A stretch of DNA of 64,000 nucleotides from Echinometra lucunter (GCA_029962745.1 CM057165.1:1519256-1583255), one strand, 5' to 3'. Shown: positions 46,337 to 57,384, numbered from the stretch's first letter. Notes: generated from the letters alone by a model not told the origin. A program made the numbers and translations.

Positions 46337-47438
46337 GGTTTTCCCTTCCAATTTCGCACTTAGTCCATGCAAGAGTAATAGTTCATTCAATTTCGCTATA
46401 GGGTAACCAAAAATTCAAACTAGTCATTCAAAATCGTCATAGGGCAGCCAAAAAATCATAATGGGCATTCAGATTCGCCATAGAGCTATCAAAAGTGTAA
46501 AAACATCATTCAGATTCGCCTTAGTGCATTCAAGTTAGCACGGAAGGACACGTGACTGAAGATAGAGCATTCAATTGCGCCATAGGGTATTCATGTTCAT
46601 AACTAGTGCATTCAATTTAGAACTGTATTTACATGATATACAGTATATACAATATGAAAGAAATGACCACAAGAAAATGTACATTATTTTAAAAAATCAT
46701 GATATTGTATACATGCTATGATTTATGTCTCTAGTCAATGGATATAATTGAAGAGATGGTGCAAAATGACCACAGGAAGATATGCATTATGAAAGAAAAT
46801 CATGATATTGAATACATGCTATGATTTATGTCTCTAATCAATGCATATAATTGAAGAGATGGTGCAAATGACCCCAAGGAAATATACATTATGAAAGAAA
46901 ATTTACAAAGATAGAAAAAAGGCATATGAATTAACAGAGGGAAATGTTAGGAAATTTTCCCTCTGTTAATTCATCTGCCTTTGGGCCACCCGATAAAAGT
47001 GATTTTCATTCGGTGACTTAATATAGACAAAGTAAGCTCAGAAAACGGAATAAGATATAAACATGAGAAAGCTATTAAAAACAAAAACAAAGAGAAAAAT
47101 TACATGTGCTAAATTGGATGCACAAATTGTATAATTGGATGCCCTATATGACGAAATTGAATGTTCTAACTTAGCTCGAGGGGGTTTTACGGGCGAACTT
47201 GATTGCACTATGTACGAATTCGTATGCCGACTGGCAAATTTGGTTCCCCAAAAGCGATTATGAATGCCAATTGGCCATTTTGGCTGCACTCTTGCGAATT
47301 TGAATGCCGATTGGTGATTTGGCTGCCCTACCCGCGAAACTGAATGACCCATTTATAATTTCTCATGCACTATGTGCGAAATTGAATGACCTATCTTTAC
47401 TTTTTCATGAACTAAGTGCGAAATTGGACGGGAAAACC
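46337..47438. mobile_element. Foldback transposon (right copy, inverted)
   Basis: Starts GGTTTTCCCTTCCAATTTCG and ends GGACGGGAAAACC. It is colinear with the reverse complement of 41008-42127, but carries one extra sub-terminal unit near 46485-46540 (AGCTATCAAAAG...CATTCAGATTCGCC). A central palindrome lies near 46925-46975. Confidence 0.85.
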
Positions 47439-47601
47439 TATATTAGCTTTTATTTTATTTTATTTTATTTCATTTTTATTGGGGGGGGGGGGCTGGCAGT
47501 AGCTCATCTGGCTTGCGACTGGCATTTAACAACCATAAATTTTACTCCGAGATCTCCATATAGTAAACTGGAGGGGGTGGAGGAAACATTCCTGTTTGTT
47601 G

Positions 47602-47657
47602 AATTAGTATGGTAGCATAAAATGTCTCAGGAGACATTTTATGCTACCATACTAATT
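47602..47657. repeat. Perfect 27-bp-arm hairpin with 2-nt loop
   Basis: 47602-47628 and 47631-47657 are exact reverse complements around AG. The left arm of the large inverted repeat keeps a non-palindromic sequence at the same place (about 40790-40830). Confidence 0.95.
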
Positions 47658-48131
47658 GTTGCTTATCAGCGATTTTCTTTGGTAAAATAGACATCTGAAA
47701 ATGCCAAGTTTCTCTTTTATCATTGTTTTATTATTATTGGGGGGCGGGGGGCTTGTAAGCAAATTTTTGTTTAAAACAGACACCTGAAAAAGCTGATCGC
47801 CCCCCCCCCCTCTTGCGAAAGATCATCCCTCATCTTCACTTTCATGATGTACAATTTACAGTATCCAACAAAAGTGAGTACACCTACAAATTCAAACAAA
47901 ATTCTTCAGCTATTACATTATTGTTATGGAAGAGATAATTCCTATCAACACACCAGTCACAGAATTTGCGTATTTATATTCCTCTTTATCAGAGTATAAA
48001 CACTCGTCTGGCAATGTAAATTTTGAAGATTTTATAACTGCCGTCTGGTCATAGTATTACCTTTTTTGTAATATCTGTAGAATGCAACTACCACTAAACC
48101 TTCTTTCGTAATGTTACGACGCGAATTCCGA

Positions 48132-48557
48132 TATGAGCAGTGGCGTAGCGAAATGGGCACGTCCCTGCACTCCCCACGTCAGATTGGAAAAGGGTTAGGG
48201 GTCTTGCCTTTCTTGCCTTGCATGTCGCATACGCTTTGTCTATATACATTACACATGTTACACTGCTCTAGTTGGTAGATCGTCGCTATGACGTCTTAAC
48301 TGGACTGTTCGAAGACAGTCCACAAGTGATATGGAGCAACAATTAACATGCCACATCCATTCCCAACATATGTATATCCTTCCACTTATAATACTTTGAA
48401 ATTCAGTAACTGTGATATTACCATTTTTTTTCTAAGAGTGTAATGTATTATTGTTGTTGCTGTTGTTGTTTTTTGTTGTTTGAAATGTAATACATGTAGC
48501 TTCATGCACACAACTCCATTAGATTTGTTTACGGAATCAATCAACTCTCACAGATAA

Positions 48558-48604
<47 letters not shown>

Positions 48605-48706
48605 GAAAACAAAAAAAAGTGTGTGCAGCCCTGTCTCCATTAAAACAGGGGGTCGTACATCCGCTGCATACCGGTAATTCTATCCCTATCCTGGATACGC
48701 CACTGA
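48132..48706. mobile_element. Possible hAT-like non-autonomous element
   Basis: Begins CAGTGGCGTAGCG and ends GGATACGCCACTG, an inverted CAGTGGCGTA terminus seen in many hAT-like MITEs. No clear 8-bp target duplication. (GT)n lies inside at 48560-48600. Confidence 0.45.
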
Positions 48707-48801
48707 CTACGTATAGCAATGGCCTCTTATCTTAATGGGATAATAACTGGGCATTTACAATATTATGTAACAAAGCAAAGGAACGGCACTTAGGGGCAGA
48801 C

Positions 48802-48944
48802 CAGGGCCCTGTCTTGCAAAGAGTTGCGGTTAATTCGGATCAGTGGCAACTTTGAGATTGATCTCAACTCTTATCTCTTAAGTACACAGTTGAGATCAAT
48901 CTTAAAATCCGAATCGATCGCAACTATTTGTGAGACGGGGCCCA
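48802..48944. mobile_element. MITE-like hairpin with CAGGGCCC ends
   Basis: Ends CAGGGCCCTGTCTTGCAAAG and TTGTGAGACGGGGCCC pair, as do the interior GAGATTGATCTCAAC and GTTGAGATCAATCTT. The GGGCCC terminus resembles that of the 13328-13487 element. Confidence 0.75.
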
Positions 48945-49082
48945 GGAGTGAAATTTGCTATGAGAATAGACCGCCCCACTCATCATAGTCACATCAGTCG
49001 GCTGTCAGATGGGTCACTAGTCGACCTGTACCAGCTGAAGCCAAGCCTTCGTGCTGCTCATAAGGAAAAACTCCCCCCAAAC

Positions 49083-49196
49083 CAGAGATGGCGGAGCATT
49101 GGGCTCGGACAAGTGGAAGTATAGGGTAGGGGCACTTTTATCCGCCAAGTTTGCTCCACTTTCATTTTCCGAGCCCAGTGTTCTGCCACCTCTGCC
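49083..49196. repeat. Imperfect hairpin, 37-bp arms
   Basis: AGAGATGGCGGAGCATTGGG pairs with CCCAGTGTTCTGCCACCTCT. It lies 270 bp upstream of the next transporter start, so it could affect its promoter or 5' UTR, but no direct sign shows that. Confidence 0.7.
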
Positions 49197-49465
49197 CCAA
49201 GGTCCCCATTGCCCTGCAGTTTGCCCTTGACGACTCCTAAACCAATGTGCAGAGACGATAACGTGAAAATAATGGTTTCATGAAGTGACCATTCAGTGGT
49301 CCTTTTAGTGACCTTTGGTACAGCGACAGACCATAAAGTTTCATGTTACTTAATCTTCAATCAAATTCCATGCTATGTGAATCTCGAATACGAGTTATAT
49401 TTTGACTCAATCGCTCCTTTTTGCCCAGTTCATTATGTGCAAGTGACAACAGATTTCGTTCAGAA

Positions 49466-50662
49466 ATGGCAGAAACTACAGTAGTTCATCATGATGGTGA
49501 TAGGGAAGATAACGTAATGAAGAGAACGTTTATTAATGAGGAATCTGAAGAAACAGGTGTAGAAAACCAGGCATACGACATATACGAAAAGAATGATGGT
49601 CATCAAGAAAACGATGAGGCAGCTGATAATTGCAGTCAGGGTGGAAAATGCCAGACGGATTTATCAAAAGATATATCAGAAGAAGATGAAAGTAAACCTG
49701 CAAAGTATTTTCAGTTCTTATCGAACCAGAGAGGTGTCTTGTATACCATCATGGCTGCATTCTTCTCAGCTTTAGCAAGTATGGGAGTAGCATCTCTCTC
49801 AGGATCTGTTAGTCCCAATGAAGTGAACTTTATCCGCATGCTCATCCAACTTCTTTCTTCCCTCCCACTCAGTGTTCTTAAGAGAACCCCTTTCCGTTTC
49901 TCGAGAAACGCCTATCTGCTGGTGCTCCTACGCTGCTTCGTGGGCGCAGTGAATTCAGCTCTTCTTTTCTTCACTTTCCAAATCATGCCAGTGGCCAACG
50001 CCAAATCCATACACTACAGCTCACCCATCTTCGCCGGACTGCTAGGGTGGATACTGCTCAAGGAATCCTGTTCGTTTGTTGACACCGTATTGTCGTTTGT
50101 AACTCTTGGTGGAGTTATCCTCGTCGCACAACCTCCGTTCCTCTTCGAAAACGTGGAATCTGTAGAAACAGTAACTGACGCTGGTGTTCTTGGTTCTATT
50201 TTGAGTTTATTATGTGCCTTTCTCACAGCGACAATAATGATCATGCTTCGAAAACTAAACACCTATGGGATGCCTGCCCTGACCATACTACCTATCTACT
50301 CAGTTCTTGGGATGATCATTTCAGCAGCTCTGACATCCATTCTAAGACAGTGGACCATTCCTGGATGTGGGTTGGATCGCATCGCGTTGATTGGCAACGG
50401 AGTTCTTCTAATGATAGCACAAATCTTAGCATACATAGCACTGAAAACGGAACGTGCTTCGAACGTAACCCTCATCCTTTCAAGTGATGTCCTTTTCGCA
50501 TTTATTCTGGAGTTCGTATTCTTTGGTGTCGTACCTAATTATATTACAGTCATTGGTGCTGTTGTGATTATATCAAGTTTTGTAGGACTGACGGTGAAGA
50601 AATGGTGTGTAGAGAAAAATGTCTCGGATGAGGAAAATGAATCGAATTCAATACAAAGCTGA
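49466..50662 (+). CDS. slc35g1-like: SLC35G1-like transporter (group III, first gene)
   Basis: Single-exon frame of 398 residues, started at ATG 49466 (G at -3 and +4). The frame is open further upstream but with no ATG. N-tail 1-85 is acidic and contains GVENQAYD. Ten TM segments at roughly 90-112, 119-137, 148-171, 177-198, 205-222, 238-261, 269-291, 304-326, 333-354 and 357-377. First EamA repeat: ASLSGSVSPNEVNFIRM, MPVANAKSIHYSSPIFAG, GWILLKESCSFVDT and VAQPPFLFE. Second: WTIPGCGLDRIALIGNG, LKTERASNVTLILSSDVLFAF and LEFVFFGVVPN. The short tail VKKWCVEKNVSDEENES is partly repeated in the DNA downstream (50868-50987). AATAAA at 50837-50842 is a candidate polyadenylation signal. Confidence 0.9.
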   Translation: MAETTVVHHDGDREDNVMKRTFINEESEETGVENQAYDIYEKNDGHQENDEAADNCSQGGKCQTDLSKDISEEDESKPAKYFQFLSNQRGVLYTIMAAFFSALASMGVASLSGSVSPNEVNFIRMLIQLLSSLPLSVLKRTPFRFSRNAYLLVLLRCFVGAVNSALLFFTFQIMPVANAKSIHYSSPIFAGLLGWILLKESCSFVDTVLSFVTLGGVILVAQPPFLFENVESVETVTDAGVLGSILSLLCAFLTATIMIMLRKLNTYGMPALTILPIYSVLGMIISAALTSILRQWTIPGCGLDRIALIGNGVLLMIAQILAYIALKTERASNVTLILSSDVLFAFILEFVFFGVVPNYITVIGAVVIISSFVGLTVKKWCVEKNVSDEENESNSIQS

Positions 50663-50867
50663 CTGACACGAACACGAACCGATGAACCAAAATGAGAAAC
50701 TGTTGGAATGACCGAAGATGACAATCAACTCTGAGGTTCATGATATTTTAGAGTCAAATTACATCTACAAATTGTGTTTACATTTAATACATGTAATACT
50801 ATGAAAACGTGACTGATTGATATACATTTCCAGAAAAATAAATATCAGTGAATTGCGTTTTTACTTG

Positions 50868-50987
50868 GACGAGGAAAGTGAATCGAAGTAAATACAAAGC
50901 TCATCGACACGAACATGGACGAAATGAGAAAACTGTTGGAATGACAGAAGATGACAATTAATTCTGAAGGTTGATAACATTAAATGT
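50868..50987 (+). repeat. Tandem duplicate of the 3' end of the 49466 transporter
   Basis: Resembles 50627-50745 (last codons, stop and early 3' UTR): GAGGAAA(A/G)TGAATCGAA, AATACAAAGCT, GACACGAACA and GTTGGAATGAC(C/A)GAAGATG occur in the same order. Only the last few codons are duplicated, not the transporter domain. Confidence 0.85.
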
Positions 50988-50990
50988 AAA

Positions 50991-52279
50991 AAGTCAGTTA
51001 ATGTGAAAATTAGTTTTAACATGGCTGTAATACACTTCATTATAAAAAGACGTGAGTGATCATTTTATATTATAAAAAATAGTGTACAGGCTTTTTTTCT
51101 CTTTATTTATATACCAAGGACCGCGTATTAGTCCTCAACACAACAATCTACAAATAGACAAACCATGACAACAGCTGGCGTCCCATAGAAATATTTGATC
51201 AAATTCTATACTAAATCAATCGCGGGTTTCATGCAGGACTAGATTTATTACCAATTTTAATAAGGTGTCAATGTGAGTAATATGCAGAGAATTAAGTTAT
51301 ATTTTTCAGACATCGATGTTTAGTTTGTAAGAGGACAGCTGGCTGTGAAAAGTAGAATTCCAACGCCCTTGCGTTCACTCACACACATACACCACCACAC
51401 GCATACCCCACCCTCACGAACACACAACATGGGTGCACTGTAGGATGGGTAAACACAAAATTATTTCAGTTCACAACTTAGCCCTTCGAGTTTCTTCTTC
51501 TTCTTCTTCAAGCACAGGTTCAATGTGTTGGGTTTTTTTCAGTTTGTTAATTCCGGCCTCTGTATTTCATGGCACAGAAACAAAGGTAAATGAGCAGTTA
51601 TTTTGATGGCCTTCTTGCAGTTTTTGTCCTCGTCCATTGATCTCCTTCACACAGTAAACAATTGGTATTTCAAAGAACATGATGAAGTATAGACAAAATT
51701 TTATCGATGTTGGCAGAGATTAACGTTCTTCATATACTCACTCATTAATTTTGTTACGTAAAATCAACGGTTACGATATGCAAACTGAGCCACTTACAGT
51801 AACTTGTTTTGAATAGGACTTGTATGACAAGGCTTAATCGGCTTTAATAAAAATTTTGCTTTTCTTTCTCTCTCTCTCATTTTCACAACAATTATCTTGG
51901 TTAAATGAGCATGATGTCATATCTGCTTTAATGTTTTTCAAATTTTTTTTATGTGTATAAGAATGTGATATGTTTATTCAATATTCAGCTTTGTAAGTTT
52001 TTTCTTTTTAATGGAATTGGAATTAAACGAACAAACTAAACACTTGCCTCGTCAAAACAGTAGGAAACATTCGATTATATGATCTAAAGTGACCATTCCA
52101 TCATGTCCATCGAAAACGTTCTCAAACCTCCTGTTATTTCTCCTCTGTCTTTCAGTTCCTCTATCCTTCATTACTTTTTCCCCTCAGTAACTCATATGAA
52201 TATGTAATATGTGTACCTTGCTACTTGTTTCCGTCCTTATCTGTCTTTATTAAGGAGTACAAACAAAATACCGCTGACA
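50991..52279. other. Intergenic, no gene recognised
   Basis: A short CA-rich tract at 51376-51425 and a (TTC)n at 51492-51510; otherwise nothing supported. Confidence 0.5.

Positions 52280-52329
<50 letters not shown>
52280..52329. repeat. (AT)n-(AG)n compound microsatellite
   Basis: AT units at 52280-52299 followed directly by AG units at 52300-52329. Confidence 0.95.
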
Positions 52330-52333
<4 letters not shown>

Positions 52334-52375
52334 TGTCCCCTCGCAAAACGTGTGCAGTGCTTCATTTTAGTACAC

Positions 52376-52502
52376 AGTGAAAGAGAATAAATGGAATGAA
52401 GCTGACGTAGCTCTCGATCATGTCCTTTTATTGTAATGGCAAGCCATTACAATAAAAGGACATGATCGAGAGCTACGTCAGCTTCATTCCATTTATTCTC
52501 TT

Positions 52503-52507
<5 letters not shown>
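52376..52507. repeat. Perfect 65-bp-arm hairpin with 2-nt loop
   Basis: 52376-52440 and 52443-52507 are exact reverse complements around AA. It is followed by (TA)n at 52508-52548 and a 13-bp tandem repeat (CATAATATTATAT) at 52548-52598. Confidence 0.96.
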
Positions 52508-52549
<42 letters not shown>

Positions 52550-52782
52550 TAATATTATATCATAATATTATATCATAATATTATATCATAATATTACACA
52601 ATACTAATTTGTTTTTCCTTAGTCTTTGTTATTTTTTGTACGTTCTTACTCTCATGTCTCAATTTTCTAAAATTCATTTTATGTACATGTATATGTTTCG
52701 TGCTGTGGGTATCATGTTTTGTAATTCTGTTTTTCATTCTGCACAGTCCTGTACATTGTTGCCATATAGAAACAATCTCTAT

Positions 52783-53041
52783 GAACATGACGGACAAAGA
52801 AAGCGGACAAAATAAACAACCCCTCATTCTACTCTTCACAATGGTTCTGGTAGTCAAAAGAACATCCCTTCACTGCTATTGTCTAAAATATGTGGAACAG
52901 GTGTCACATGCATATTCACCGGGAACTACATAATTAAACATAATAGCTGTGAAGGGATGTTCTTTTGACTACCAGAACCATTGTGAAGGGTAGAATGAGA
53001 GGTTGTTTATTTAGTCCGCTTTCTTTGTCCGTCATGTTCAT
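52783..53041. repeat. Inverted repeat, about 100-bp arms, 60-nt spacer
   Basis: Left arm 52783-52882 (TATGAACATGACGGACAAAG...) and right arm 52943-53041 (...CTTTGTCCGTCATGTTCATA), near-perfect complements with one or two mismatches. Confidence 0.93.
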
Positions 53042-53044
53042 AGT

Positions 53045-54282
53045 GAATGTAACGTGGGCTTATTTTGTTTCCCTTGTTTTGATAAAAGAGATAAGGGAGA
53101 TGTTGAAAAATCGTCTATTATTCGGGAACATTTGATAATGCAAATGCCGTCATTTTTTCTTTCTGTGTAATCAGTCCCATCCTCACCCTTAGATTTCTTT
53201 CATGCGATAACGCTAAAATGATGTTCGTGAGGAATTACTTTCAAATCTTCAGCGTCCCCAACACAAGCTCCCCCCTTTTTTTTTCCTTATTATATACATG
53301 TATATTTGACATTTTTCATCATTATAGTGTTTATTGTATTTATTTATTCAACAATAAAAACATCAGATAAAAACGATAATATATAAATGTATAAGAGTAA
53401 ATGGTATAAACCGTTTAGGAACCAAAAGCAGAATGCTTGTAAATGGTGTTTCATTCATGTATGGTTTAGTACAATTTGTTTTAAATTTATCATACGTTCT
53501 GGTAATTAACCTTTAGACAGAATAATATGGTACGCTTAGAAACAACAGTATTAAGCGCCTAATAAATGTTTTGTATCGGTATTGTTATTATTATCATATT
53601 GCATCTATGTACATTGTAAACGAATGTCATTAAAGGAAATACATGTGAATTTCATTTTCAAACAAAAATCAGTGCATGATTATTTTGTGTGATTTTGCTT
53701 TGTTTTAATATTTTCGTTTATTTATTACTTGACATGAGTTACATTCTATGGTTGCTTGTTACATGTGTAGGCCTATTTGTTTTGTTTCATATGTTTCTCT
53801 TTTTTTCTGTTGGTTTTGACCCCTCTAAAAACAGCTATTAACTGACGATAAGGGCTATCCACCCATGAGTGGAAAATGAATAAATTAAATCAAATCATAT
53901 CAATCAGAGTTCATCTCTAAAGTTGGGTTCTAGTTGGGAAATTATGATTGTTATCCATGTGTCTTTATTATGTCCGTACAGATTTTGTTTTCTGTCTTTG
54001 ATGTTTTATTGTTTGTTTTCATTACAAAAATATAAAAGGATAATTACAACAATGAGATACAGTACAATTAGCCTTTGACCGCATTATCATCGGGGTGGTT
54101 AATTGCTATCGTTGAAGTGGAGAGGGCCGATGTTATCATGTCGTCCACGTTCAACAACACGTGTTTGCTTAATAATCATGAAAATAAGCTGGTGCAATAA
54201 AAATCTCTCAGTTGAATTCAAATGCGTACATATTTAGGAATACACGGAAATCGCTTCCTCAGAAAGAAAGTGAAAAAGTGAT
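53045..54282. other. Intergenic, upstream of the 54283 transporter
   Basis: AT-rich, with no transposon ends or exon recognised. Confidence 0.5.
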
Positions 54283-55485
54283 ATGAGCAAAATGACTGAG
54301 ACGTCTGCTCATGCAAAAACTACAGGAGACGAAGTCAGAAAGAGGACTTCTTTCGACGAGGCTATCCCTTCTCAGAGTGCGGGTGTAGCCAATAAGGCAT
54401 ACGAAAGTGAAGACGAGTGCTATAAGGAGAACTGTGGTCATGATAAACTTACTGGTGATGGTTCACACGAAAAAGAAAGTTCTCATGACAGTAAAAGTGA
54501 GGTGGGCATGTCAAAAGGTGGAAAAATGACGAAGATGTATACCCTTTGTGCCAAATTTCTTGTGAATCATCTGGCCGTGTTGAATTGCTTTCTGTGTGCG
54601 TTCATCACATCTTTGGCTTCAGTGGGTGTTGCTTCTCTCTCAGGTTCCATCACTTCCAATGAGATCAACTTTATCCGTATGGCTATCCAACTCCTCGCAT
54701 GTCTCCCTGTGGCTGTTCATCAGAAAATTCATTTCAGATACTCCACAAAAGCATACCTACTGCTCTTCGCTCGTAGCATAATCGGAGCGTTCAACTCCAT
54801 CCTATTCTTCTTCACCTACCAAATCATGCCCATTGCCACTGCCAAGGCAATCCAGTACACCTCTCCCATCTTCGCCGGATTCCTGGGGTGGGTACTGCTT
54901 AAAGAATCCTGCTCATTCGTCGAAACATTTCTTTCTTTTGTGTCACTGGGAGGGGTCATACTTGTCGTTCAGCCTCCGTTTATCTTCGAAAGTGTGGAAG
55001 GTCTGGAACCCATCCCTGACTCAACTATACTCGGATCAATTTTGAGTCTGGTAAATGCATTTCTTACGGGTCTTACTTTTATTATTATCCGCAAACTCAG
55101 CATTTATGGAATGTCTCCTATCACCGTTCTTATTGTGTACTCTATCATAGGGATGGCTGTATCAGGTGCAATAGCAACCGTCTTGGGGCAGTGGACGATT
55201 CCTCAATGCGGGTTGGATCGTTTCACATTGATTGGTAATGGTGTCCTGCTCTTGATCGTTCAAATCTTGGAGTACGTAGCCTTAAGGACGGAAAGGGCAT
55301 CGACTGTAGGTCTGATTCGTTCTAGCGATATCATTTTCGCATTCATACTGGAGTTCATTTTCTTCGGCATCCGTCCTAATCCTCTGACCGTTGTTGGCGC
55401 CCTTGTGATCATGGCAAGTCTTGTGGGACTTACTGTGAAGAAAGGGTGTGACAAAAATCCGATTGCTGAAGATGATGAGCTGTGA
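54283..55485 (+). CDS. slc35g1-like: SLC35G1-like transporter (group III, second gene)
   Basis: Single-exon frame of 400 residues from ATG 54283 (a second in-frame ATG at 54292 is a less complete alternative). N-tail 1-95 is hydrophilic, with GVANKAYESEDE corresponding to GVENQAYD of its neighbour. First EamA repeat: ASLSGSITSNEINFIRM, MPIATAKAIQYTSPIFAG, GWVLLKESCSFVET and VQPPFIFES. Second: WTIPQCGLDRFTLIGNG, LRTERASTVGLIRSSDIIFAF and LEFIFFGIRPN. It ends VKKGCDKNPIAEDDEL, a shorter tail than in group I. The whole length aligns with the 49466 protein without gaps in the membrane region, so these two are sister copies. Confidence 0.9.
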   Translation: MSKMTETSAHAKTTGDEVRKRTSFDEAIPSQSAGVANKAYESEDECYKENCGHDKLTGDGSHEKESSHDSKSEVGMSKGGKMTKMYTLCAKFLVNHLAVLNCFLCAFITSLASVGVASLSGSITSNEINFIRMAIQLLACLPVAVHQKIHFRYSTKAYLLLFARSIIGAFNSILFFFTYQIMPIATAKAIQYTSPIFAGFLGWVLLKESCSFVETFLSFVSLGGVILVVQPPFIFESVEGLEPIPDSTILGSILSLVNAFLTGLTFIIIRKLSIYGMSPITVLIVYSIIGMAVSGAIATVLGQWTIPQCGLDRFTLIGNGVLLLIVQILEYVALRTERASTVGLIRSSDIIFAFILEFIFFGIRPNPLTVVGALVIMASLVGLTVKKGCDKNPIAEDDEL

Positions 55486-55784
55486 AATCCATGATCTGTC
55501 CTTAAATTTCCTTATACACACAAAGAATTTGACTTACTCATTCTTCTTGAGGTATGATGTACAGATGACTATTTGCAGCTTTGCTCGGATCACGTGAAGA
55601 GTGTTCTGAAATACACAAAACGTCATTTGATAAAGAAGGGACCCGGTCAAGAATATTTTGAATAAGCAAATTTTATTTCATCAATCAGTGACAACATATA
55701 TACAAAATCATGTTCCTTGGTTACCGTTAGATGTAAAATTAATGCTATTAAATTAGTGTTGTTAAACAATTTGAAGTGTAAAAT

Positions 55785-56180
55785 CCACTGGCGTAACCAG
55801 GATTATTTTATTAGGGAGGCACCAGAAACATTTTTGTTGGCACTTATACACACGCCCACACCCCTACCTACTCTCCCCGTCGCAAACGTAAACACATACA
55901 CACACCCACACGTCGCGCGCGCACACATACACAAATTGCACACCCTATCTAACCCTGACGAGCTGACTCGGCCGTTTTCAGCGAGTGAAGCGAGCAAGAA
56001 AATTTGGAAATCTTCACTTTTTGTCTTCCCACCCAATTTCGGTATTACTTTTCCTTGTGGGGGGGAGGAGGGGACCTGTTGAAGGGGAGACACTTGAGCT
56101 TTATTTTTTTTTTGGGGGGGGGGCACCTTGAGGCACACAAAACACGTGCCCCCGGGGCTCCCATAGCTACGTCTATGGTA
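55785..56180. repeat. Dispersed repeat with ACTGGCGTAACCAGG start and G/C runs
   Basis: Opens CCACTGGCGTAACCAGGATT, contains the GAGTGAAGCGAGCAAG phrase and a G run at about 56113, and closes CCCATAGCTACGTCTATGG. Similar phrases appear near 9148 and 9700. Confidence 0.6.
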
Positions 56181-57384
56181 AAATTACCCACAGTGTGTTG
56201 TATAATCAACGAAACCTGTAATTTTACAGCAAAAAGATCCTGTAAACTTAATGTAAGATTGTTTCCCCACGTTTTTTTTTTTTTCGGGGGGGGGGGGCTA
56301 AGCGATTTTTCAAAGTAGGCTGAACATGTGACCCCTGTCTCCTTTTTTCACACTGTTGAATGATGGGTATTGGGTGGTTGTATCATTTTTATTTTACTGT
56401 TAAAAGGAAGATAATAATTGAAGTTGAAGTTGAAGTTGGAGTTGAAGTTGAAACTTTATTGCCAAAATTATATATACAAAGGCAATGTTATTGATGTACA
56501 AAGAAGAAAATAATATCTTTCGTAAAGGGGGACCACAAAATAGCAATAGCTGCTAATCGGGTGGGGCACCCTGTACATATTACTGTATAACTCTTCAAAA
56601 TAAATGGATACATGCTAAATGTATTATCTAAGGACTACATAATAATTGTTCATTAATATTCCTATCGGCCCTCATGGATATTCAAGATCGGCCATAAACA
56701 ATCAAAATTTGCGAAAACAACTAATATCATTTGATGTTTTGGCATTTATGCATTGTTAACATTTTAAACCGCAGTTTCAAATGTTTTTGCATTAATAATG
56801 TAAAGTACAATTCGAACATGCAATTATGAGCAGACATTTGGAAATCTAAATTAGAAACTTGCAATCTGTAACCGTTTTTTAGCAAGAAATGCAATGTAGT
56901 CCCTACATAACAAAGTAAATACCACGATTCAGTAGCTAGGTATAGTATGTAGGATTATAGGAATAAGGTTAGGGTAGGAATAGAATAGATTAGGATTAGA
57001 TTCTGGTAAGCAACTTTATGCCTAATGTGAATGTAATTCTATGTCTAATGTGAAAAACCGGGAACCTGTAATTTTACAGACAGAGTATTTATTTATACAT
57101 CTTCACTGTATTTTTACATTATGCTGGCGTAATTCTAATCAACATACAATTTGTAACTAAAAAATACAAGCAATGCTTGTAAAAGAAAATAACAACCAAC
57201 CTGTATTTTTACATCAAATTCATGGCGACTCTGCTGACATCAGATTTGCTGTAAAATTACAACCAAAAAAAATTACAGTGTACGTCTGCTATCAGGGTCA
57301 TTGTGTAAATCCAGAGATTCTGTTATGCCTAATATAAGCTTTGGAAGAGCTGTAATAAATGAAAGATCAAACTCAAACGTTACA
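56181..57384. other. Intergenic, no gene recognised
   Basis: A G run at about 56286, a (GAAGTT)n tract at 56418-56452, and several copies of a TGTAATTTTACA-like palindromic phrase (56216, 57066, 57204, 57249). No coding frame. Confidence 0.5.

Larger units (their letters stand above)
46337..47985 (-). repeat. Right arm of the 1.65-kb inverted repeat
   Basis: Mirrors 40458-42127. Its outer part (47439-47985) includes a G run, the GGAGATCTCC-type stretch, a 27-bp hairpin not present in the other arm, and the truncated Tc1-like MITE end at 47858. Confidence 0.92.
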
